From NCBI RefSeq assembly GCF_040954645.1, contig NC_092803.1, forward strand, positions 120,299,961 to 120,363,960: a stretch of 64,000 nucleotides of DNA. Direction: 5' to 3'. How positions within the stretch are numbered: position 1 is the first letter of the stretch; every line of letters begins with the position of its first letter. Both the position numbers and the translations under genes were made by a program. The DNA is from Diabrotica undecimpunctata. Lineage: Eukaryota; Arthropoda; Insecta; Coleoptera; Chrysomelidae. Positions 57,154 through 64,000 of this stretch are shown piece after piece. A model generated the notes under the pieces. It worked only from the letters and a program-made list of their open reading frames with translations. It was not told the DNA's origin and made no database searches.

Positions 57154-59105
57154 GATTTATGATTACATACGAGTTCGTGTATTGATTTCTGATGCAGTGA
57201 CAGTAGGTGGATTATATTTACTGGAAGCACATTACTTTTAACCAGGTTTCCATAAAATGTAGCCGAGAGTGCTTTATTTTTAATACATCCAAACAGGATA
57301 TGATTAATATCACACTGGAAGATATTATCGCATGAGCACTTTCCTGTATCTACAATGTTTAATCTAGCCAGGTGAGCAGGAACAGCACCGTGACTAGTTT
57401 TTAATCTTGTGATAGTTTCTGCTGATCGTTTGGATATGTTATAATGGAATATGCGTGGTAATTCTGTTAAGGATGGTAACATAGGATGAATCTTGTAATA
57501 ATAATTATTTGATGTATTTGCCAATATTTTCCATTTGTCTTGCCATTTAAATTTTTTTTGAATATAAAATTTGATTAGATCTGTTACTGTGCAAATAAAT
57601 TTATTCTTGTACACCAGAATGAGTAATATCCTGAGCAAGCTCATCTACTATTTCATTATCTTTTATCCCCGTATGACTGTTTGCCAAATAAATGTTAAAT
57701 CTTTGTTTCTCACTTTTTGTTTATTGTCACGTATCAGCTCACATGTCATGGTTTAACTCAGTATTATTAAGTCCGTTAAGAACTGACTTATAATCTGAAA
57801 TGATCACAGCATCTTGCAAATTTTCGTGCTCTAGCTAATCCAGAGCTTTAATAATAGCTACTGCTTCTGCAGTGTAAATAGAGCAATGTAAAGGAAGTTT
57901 TATTTTAAATGATTTGTTATTGGAAGGAATACACACTGCAGACCCTACCTTTCCATCGTTCAGTGTAGACACATCTGTGTAAATTATAGTTTTATTAGCG
58001 TATTCACTCAATATGGTGATTAACAACGTATTATTTATTTTAAGTGAATCTGAATATTTCGGAAATATATATTTGGTTTTTTAAAGATCGTATTAAATTC
58101 TAATTTATAAAGTGGTATGATAAAATGTGTTGATAATGTAACCGGTAAATCATTGGTTTTCAGAAAGGTGTCCGCTAATGCTGGAGAATGTTTAATTTTC
58201 CAATATTTGTTTACTAGATTTTGTATGGATAATTCATACAGCATACTCAGTAAGCCACTTGTTCTGCCCTTCATTTTAATACATATTTGGTTCCCAATAA
58301 ATTTCTACGATTTCCTAATGGCATTTAGTTACTTTCAGCAATTAACAGAGGGCATGATGTTGATTTCATAGCAACCAGAGTTTATTTCAAACTTTTAAAC
58401 TGAATACGATCTATTTTTAGTTAATACATATGGCTGGCTAATCCGTATAACATACATCCGTAATTCAAAATTGAATGCACGTAGGTCTTGTAGAACATCA
58501 GTGCAACTTTGGGATCAGCATTCCATCTTCTGCAAGTAACACATTAAAGGAGATTAGACGTAGTTTAGGGTATAAGATCATACCAAGCTATTTATACCCA
58601 CTAACAAGAGGTATATCATATCCTGACAGGTTTAGACTATCAGGCATATGTATCCTACGTATTATAAATATCAAAATGACAGATTTTTCTGGGAATATAA
58701 TTAGTTCATGGCTTTTAGTCTAATTATCGACTAGTTTCACGATGTGTTCCAGAACCCTTATACAATCGTCATTTTTAGAACCCGGATGGAATAAATACAT
58801 ATATCATCGGCATACTGGATACTTTTTATGGAATCAGTAAAAATGCCGTGTATTCTTGCCGAAAATATGTTAAAGAGGATCGGGTTTAAGACAGACCCCT
58901 GTGACAATCCTGTATGAGTTATTCTTGGACCATCTAACTGATCCCTATGGTCTCTGATATATAAAGTTCGGTTGCTAAAAACATTTAGTATATTAGCGGA
59001 TAAATTTGTGGACAACCCCAGTTTTCATAACTTCGAATGCATTGCCGTTAAGTTAACACAGTTGTAAGCGCCTTTAAGGTCTAGAAAAAAACTTGCTAAA
59101 TATTA
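57125..59105 (-). pseudogene. RNase H-type LINE relic
   Basis: Minus-strand reading from the right: FLDLKGAYNCVNLTAMHSK-like (RT motif A, 59.08 kb), GLSQGSVLNPILFNIFSARI and SIQYADDICIYS (catalytic YADD; ORF 58758-59015). It continues with a decayed thumb, KYWKIKHSPALADTF, the RNase H start IYTDVSTLNDGKVGSAVCIP, then IYTAEAVAIIKALD (ORF 57835-58026). The C-terminal zinc-knuckle-like CSCDNIFQCDINHILFGC lies at 57.3 kb (ORF 57120-57644). It has the same architecture as the LINE at 31.8-35.6 kb but is much older. It lies in the Runx intron, antisense. Confidence 0.85.
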
Positions 59106-59109
59106 ATTT

Positions 59110-61645
59110 TTAGAAAAATCTTGTTTTACAATAAATCTAAACTATTATTTTTCGTTAATACTTGATTTAATTTTACGATTGTCGGATTAAATTTAATATT
59201 TTAGATGAAATATTTTGCGAAAAAAATTGTTACGTTTCTTGCTTATACCGACATAGCAGAAAACAAAAGTTCTCAATATTGAACTGCCATAAAAATCTAA
59301 AGCACTTATTTGGTTTAACTTTTTTATATCACGCAAAATCTATTGTTCTTAATAGATAGCTGATAAACAGCTTTAAAGATAAATAATATTGTCCCTTGAA
59401 TATAAATGTAAAAAAGTCAAAAATCGTTTATTTATGAATAGGGAATTCAAAACTCTTTAAAAGTGGCTGCTACTTGCAACCTCCTTTCGTTTAAAATAAT
59501 TAAACAGGTTATACATACCTCAAAATGGCCACCAATAAATATATTCCATGAATATGGACCGCACTGTATTTTATTTTCTATACTTTGTCTATAGATTTTT
59601 ATCAGAAAACCGAAAGTTTGAATAAAGTTTTTATTTTATCTAATTATTTGGCAGCGCTTCCACAAGATATTGTAAAACTAAAATAACATAATTATTGTGC
59701 ATCAGAATCATCAAAACAGGTTAATCTTTCTTCAAAACTCGACGAACAATAAGTAAAAAAACAAACAAATAAGCTTAAAATTAGTAGCGTATTTGATGCT
59801 TTTTTTTCATAATTTGATGAAATTGTCGAAAAAAACTAAAGCTAACCAACTCTTTCAAAAATTTAATGAAATGAAATTACTCACGCGAGGGGGTCAAAGA
59901 ATTCTTAATCTTTATTCCATGCCCACCACGCATCACTAAGGAATATTCGTTTGGCGAATGCCACATGTGACTCCAATTATTGTAATTTTTCTTCATGGAT
60001 GCGGTAAAATACGAGTACGACATAATATCTACAAATATTGGGCATGTCGCGTGCCATGTGCGGTAAGACAACTGCAACTTAATTTTTAATGAAGATCTGT
60101 CTTGAATTTTGTTTCTCCTTCGTTGATAATTCAGGCTATGATAATATTTAATAACATACTATTATTGTTTCTTACTATCTCTTTCTACTCTGAGTTGTAA
60201 GAGTTTATTTTTACTCTTGTATTTGTTTTATATTTGCTTTTCTTTGAAATTTTTTATTATAGCTTTCATTTCCTTTCTTGATTTCTTCTCAATAAATCCT
60301 TCCGGATTTAGTTTATTTTTTTGTTGTTCTTTTTTTTCTATTTTACAATTTTTTTTATTTACAAATGACAAATGATAATGATTATTTGCCAAAATATGTT
60401 TTAACTAAGATTTTTCTTATAAAAAGGAATTTTCTTTAGATCAAACAATTTTGCTGTAAAGCGTAATTTAGATGTTGAAATATATATTTTTTAAATTGTT
60501 AGGCAGCTTTGAAAATTTAAAAATTGTTACCAATATTGCAATTGAAATGGATTTCTTCTAAAAGGACATCTCAATTTCTAATTTCGTTTGGACACTCTAT
60601 ATCCTTACATGCATGTAGTATGGAAAGAAAAAGAGGTGGTACAGCAAATATTATTACTGGTTTAGTGCCAAACTCCAAACTGTGATTTCCTGCTACTTCT
60701 ATAAATAAATGGTTTTGGTATTTACCATTTAATTTATTTAAAGTGTATAAATGGAATTAAAATATGTAATGGATATTCACGTATTGTAAGCGGGAAAAGA
60801 CACCGATATAAATAAAGAAGTGCTAACAATTTTTCTTTTAAATTATGTTTTCTTTGTACGCCAAGGTACTCATTATCATCAAACTTGCTGATAGGCCCGT
60901 ATTGTTGTGTTATTATTTGTCTGTTTAAAGTTATTTTTATAAACATTCAGTTGTTATTCCCGATTTAAAAATGTTGGAAATTGTGGAATTGTACGTAAAA
61001 TCCAGCCACATCCGGAGGTTGCTGGTAAACTGGTTTTTTCGAATTACCACAAAAGTTTGATAAATTTTAAATTTATAAGATATGAATTCAGTTATAGAGA
61101 TATCATATTCAGATGGCAAAATTGTTATCGAAAGCATATTATAATCCTTCGATGTGACGGGAAGTTGACAAATAGAAATATGACCTAATAGGCGATATAA
61201 TCATATTTTTAAGAATTTTTTTATATACAAATAATTTCATTTTTATGAACTGTAGACCTTTTTTTAATTTGAGGAACCTTTTAAACCTAAAGTTAAATTT
61301 GAGGATATGAGTTAATGTATTCATTCATTTTCTTTTTGTTATAATTGTTTTCAACTGTTTTTGTTACCGATTTCTTTATTTCCATTTTATCAAACTTATT
61401 TCTCTTATCATTTTCTCACCTTATTAGTCATTTGATATTCTAAATATTGGTTTAGTGTCAATCCATGACACTAAATGTTATTATAAACGATTGGGAGTTA
61501 ACATAATGAAAAATCGCTCATATCACAATAAGTGTCCTCCCTTATCATATTGATAAGGAAAACACATGAACGAACAGAAATAGCGTTTAATGATCCTAAA
61601 TCTAGACTATCAATAGTCTTCTGAACCACCCAATAGCTCACTGCC
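59110..61645. other. Long A+T-rich region, no gene
   Basis: About 2.5 kb, very A+T-rich with long T tracts near 60.3 kb. All frames are short and unrecognised. It is part of the apparent Runx intron. Confidence 0.4.
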
Positions 61646-61649
61646 CTAG

Positions 61650-64000
61650 GAAAATTTGATCTGATCTAGTAAAATGTGTACCTTGCGCTAATAACCATCC
61701 AGCGAATTACAGAGGACGCAGTACACATAAACAACTGCAGGAAGCGTGATTTCAAACTTTAAGAAAGACAGAGTCGCCGAACCAACTACAAAACCAACAG
61801 CTACCAGTGGCTACAACAAATATAATTAAAACACAAAGACCTACATATGCTCAAATAGTAAATACCACCCAACAAGAGATTTCGATGTTCACTCAGACAA
61901 ATGGCATACAGAAGTTGACGAAAGGGCTTATGGAACAAATGAGCACCATGCTAAACTTACTCATAACACAAATTTACGCTTCTTCTTCGTAGAGTGCCGT
62001 CTCCCTACGGAGGTTGGCAATCATAATGGAATCAAATTTACGCCATGGAATGCTAATGGCTGGATACAACACGAAAATAAGTTGTAAGAATTTATAATTA
62101 ATCATAAACTAGACATAATCCTGATTGCAGAAACATATTTCATAATAATAATCACACAATCATTGGAAGAAACAACATGAAACATTACCAGAAAAACTAG
62201 TATCAAAAAAGACATATTTAAGCCACAAAAATGTAGATGTAGAAGCCTGAACAGGACGTATAAGTTGTTTAGCTATATATTGTTCACCAAAACATTTAAT
62301 GAAACAACTAGAATTTAAAACCTTTTTTGATACACTTCGATCTAGGTTTATTTGTGGCGGAGATTAAAATTGAATACATCTAATATGCGGTTCTATAATA
62401 TATAGACATTATAAACATATTAATACCAACGGCTGTGAACTGCAAAAAGAAATACTAATAGATAACCTAAAAACTTAAATAGATAAAAATAAACGAAAAA
62501 TACTTTAAATCAAAGTCTTGTTTTGATTTATCAGCTGACCATTCACCGCTTATCATAACTGTAAGAAAAAACATCAACAACAGAAAGGAGCTGTATATTA
62601 CACAATAAAACCAATTTCGAGTTATTTTAGGTATCAAGTAAATTAGATATTAACAAACTCACCCCAGAGTAAAACAGACCGCAATAAAGCACAAAAAGAA
62701 CTAAAAAACTGATAATGGCGGAAAAAATGGTTTTTATGAATAGGTACAAAAGTTAGATGCAAACCAAGCCACTGACTACTCGTTATGGAAGGCTACAAGG
62801 ATCTTACGAAGGCAGTTATACAATCCCACCAATAAGAATAGAAACAGGAAAATGGGTTTTTAAAAGTCCACTAGAAAAAGCCGAAACATTTACGACACAC
62901 CATAAAAAAGTTTTTACGTCAAATAATGGAAAATACTCACTACAAACTGAAGAAGAGATTATTTTAGCACTCGCAAAACCTTATCAATTAGAACTTCCTG
63001 AAAAAAAAATCACAAAAAATTAAGTAAAAAACATTACACAACATAACATCGATCCAAAAAAGACCCCAGTATACAACCTCATCACAATGAAAATTAGTAC
63101 AGGTGATAATGATACTAAGGCTAGGAAAGGAATCAGAAAATGTACAGCTGTACCGTCTTATTAGTCTTATTTCAGTGGATTCCAAAGTTTTTGAAAAGCT
63201 GACACTAGGATAATGCGTATACTAGAAAACAAAAAACTACTACCATCAAACCAAAACAAAAAACTACTACCATCACACAAATTTGGGTTCATAAAACAAC
63301 ATTCAACAATGCAACAGGTATATAGAGTTGTAGTTAGAATCAATGATATTTTAAAAATAATAGGTACTGCTCAGCGGTATTCCTGGACATAAGCTAGGCA
63401 TTTGAATAAGTCTAGTATAAAGACCTCTTATGTAAACTGAAACAAAATTTACCTACAAATTATTACATAATCTTAAAGTCCTATATCACCAACAGAAACT
63501 TCCAGGTAAAGTATGAGAATTCATTGCAATCATACAACAAATTCTCGTTGGGATGCCTCTAGGAAGTGTTCTAGGGCCCATATTATACCTTATATTCACT
63601 GCTGAACTAACGACAGATGATTGCGGATGATACGCCAATACCATCACCTAATAAAAATCTCAAATTAGGTATCCTCAGAATTCCTTAAAAATAACTTTAA
63701 AATACAACAATAGATGACAAAATGGAGAGTTCAAATAAATGAAAACTAATCACTACACATAACATTTTTCCACGCGTAGGGAAACATGTCCGACTGTATA
63801 CATAGATATAAGGATGCAAAGGAATCCCACAAGGTGATAAAGTAAAATATTTAGGTATGTACTTGGACAGACAATTAAACTGAGGAAGCATATATTTACC
63901 AAGCAAAAACAACTGGGTCATAAGTTGATGAATATGTATAGGTTGTGAGGTAGAAAATCAAAACTATTAACTGAATATAAAATATTAATATACAAATTAA
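61650..64000 (+). pseudogene. Jockey-type LINE, ORF1 end through RT, runs off the window
   Basis: Plus-strand frames show the gag-like ORF1 end: a CCHC-type remnant PCANNHPANYRG (61.69 kb), then TYAQIVNTTQQEI and MSTMLNLLITQIYA (ORF 61807-61992). ORF2 starts FTPWNANGWIQHENKL, followed by a decayed endonuclease (LDIILIAETYF, LADHSPLIITV-like) and a linker with GRLQGSYEGSYTIPPIRIET (ORF 62757-63023). The RT then gives KCTAVPSY.SYFSGFQSF-type sequence, HKFGFIKQHSTMQQVYRVV, and GMPLGSVLGPILYLIF-like and DDTPIPSP-like sequence to 63.65 kb. Stops are frequent. A 53-bp insert splits the ORF1/ORF2 junction. A 20-odd-bp direct duplication (ACAAAAAACTACTACCATCA) occurs at 63.23-63.28 kb. Confidence 0.85.
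61980..62032 (-). mobile_element. 53-bp LINE 3' tail with 11-bp TSD
   Basis: CAAATTTACGC at 61969-61979 and 62033-62043 flanks just 53 bp. On the minus strand the insert reads ATGATTGCCAACCTCCGTAG and ends ACGAAGAAGAAG, the last coding bases and GAA tail of the LINE family seen at 11.86 kb (compare IAMLIANVR). Removing it rejoins ORF1 and ORF2 of the Jockey element. Confidence 0.85.

Overview
The window looks like part of a large, repeat-rich insect nuclear genome. It is A+T-rich throughout and packed with relics of insect-type transposable elements: RTE-like, Jockey and RNase H-bearing LINEs, a Penelope-like element, and hAT, pogo and Tc1/mariner DNA transposons. The one clear host gene fragment is an exon encoding a Runt domain. 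I cannot fix the order. A beetle or another large-genome insect fits, but nothing in the sequence proves it. There are no operons, CRISPR arrays, rRNA genes or convincing tRNA genes.

Layout. 1-2.7 kb: A+T-rich with no gene. 2.7-8.2 kb: LINE relics on both strands and a ZMYM1-like hAT relic. 9.3-13.9 kb: a decayed, intron-containing transposase-like gene (minus strand). Its main exon is split by a 713-bp G+C-rich insertion with a 14-bp target-site duplication (TSD). Its probable intron holds a 411-bp inverted-repeat element that is itself split by a LINE (13-bp TSD). 15.26-17.55 kb: a mariner-superfamily transposon with an uninterrupted 450-aa transposase and an apparent DD82E triad; it looks like the youngest autonomous element here. 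19.2-21.7 kb: a hAT gene relic split by an RTE copy (11-bp TSD). 22.9-28.04 kb: two mariner fragments, a pogo-like element, a hAT MITE and an RTE copy that carries another LINE tail and a 39-bp hairpin. 30.5-35.6 kb: a mariner relic, a LINE relic, and a nearly intact RNase H-type LINE whose ORF2 has one homopolymer frameshift. 36.4-44.5 kb: a half copy (36.4 kb) and a whole copy (43.1-44.5 kb) of a palindromic foldback repeat, with LINE and Penelope-like relics between them. 44.5-55.3 kb: more LINEs, several nested, plus a second inverted-repeat element split by a LINE. 55.3-56.1 kb: a LINE endonuclease relic with a triplicated 18-bp unit.

56.24-56.68 kb: the first coding exon of a Runt-domain transcription factor (+), with a good acceptor and donor. 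The rest of that gene is not visible, so the following intron runs at least to the window end and contains a 2-kb LINE relic (57.1-59.1 kb) and a Jockey element (61.65-64 kb) interrupted by a 53-bp LINE tail with an 11-bp TSD.

The genes do not form a shared pathway. The window is layered transposon insertions around one developmental-regulator exon. I did not find a convincing new biological system. The items most worth checking are the foldback family, the G+C-rich insertion, the intact DD82E transposase, the hairpin/templated-insertion junction at 26.5 kb and the 53-bp retroinsertion.
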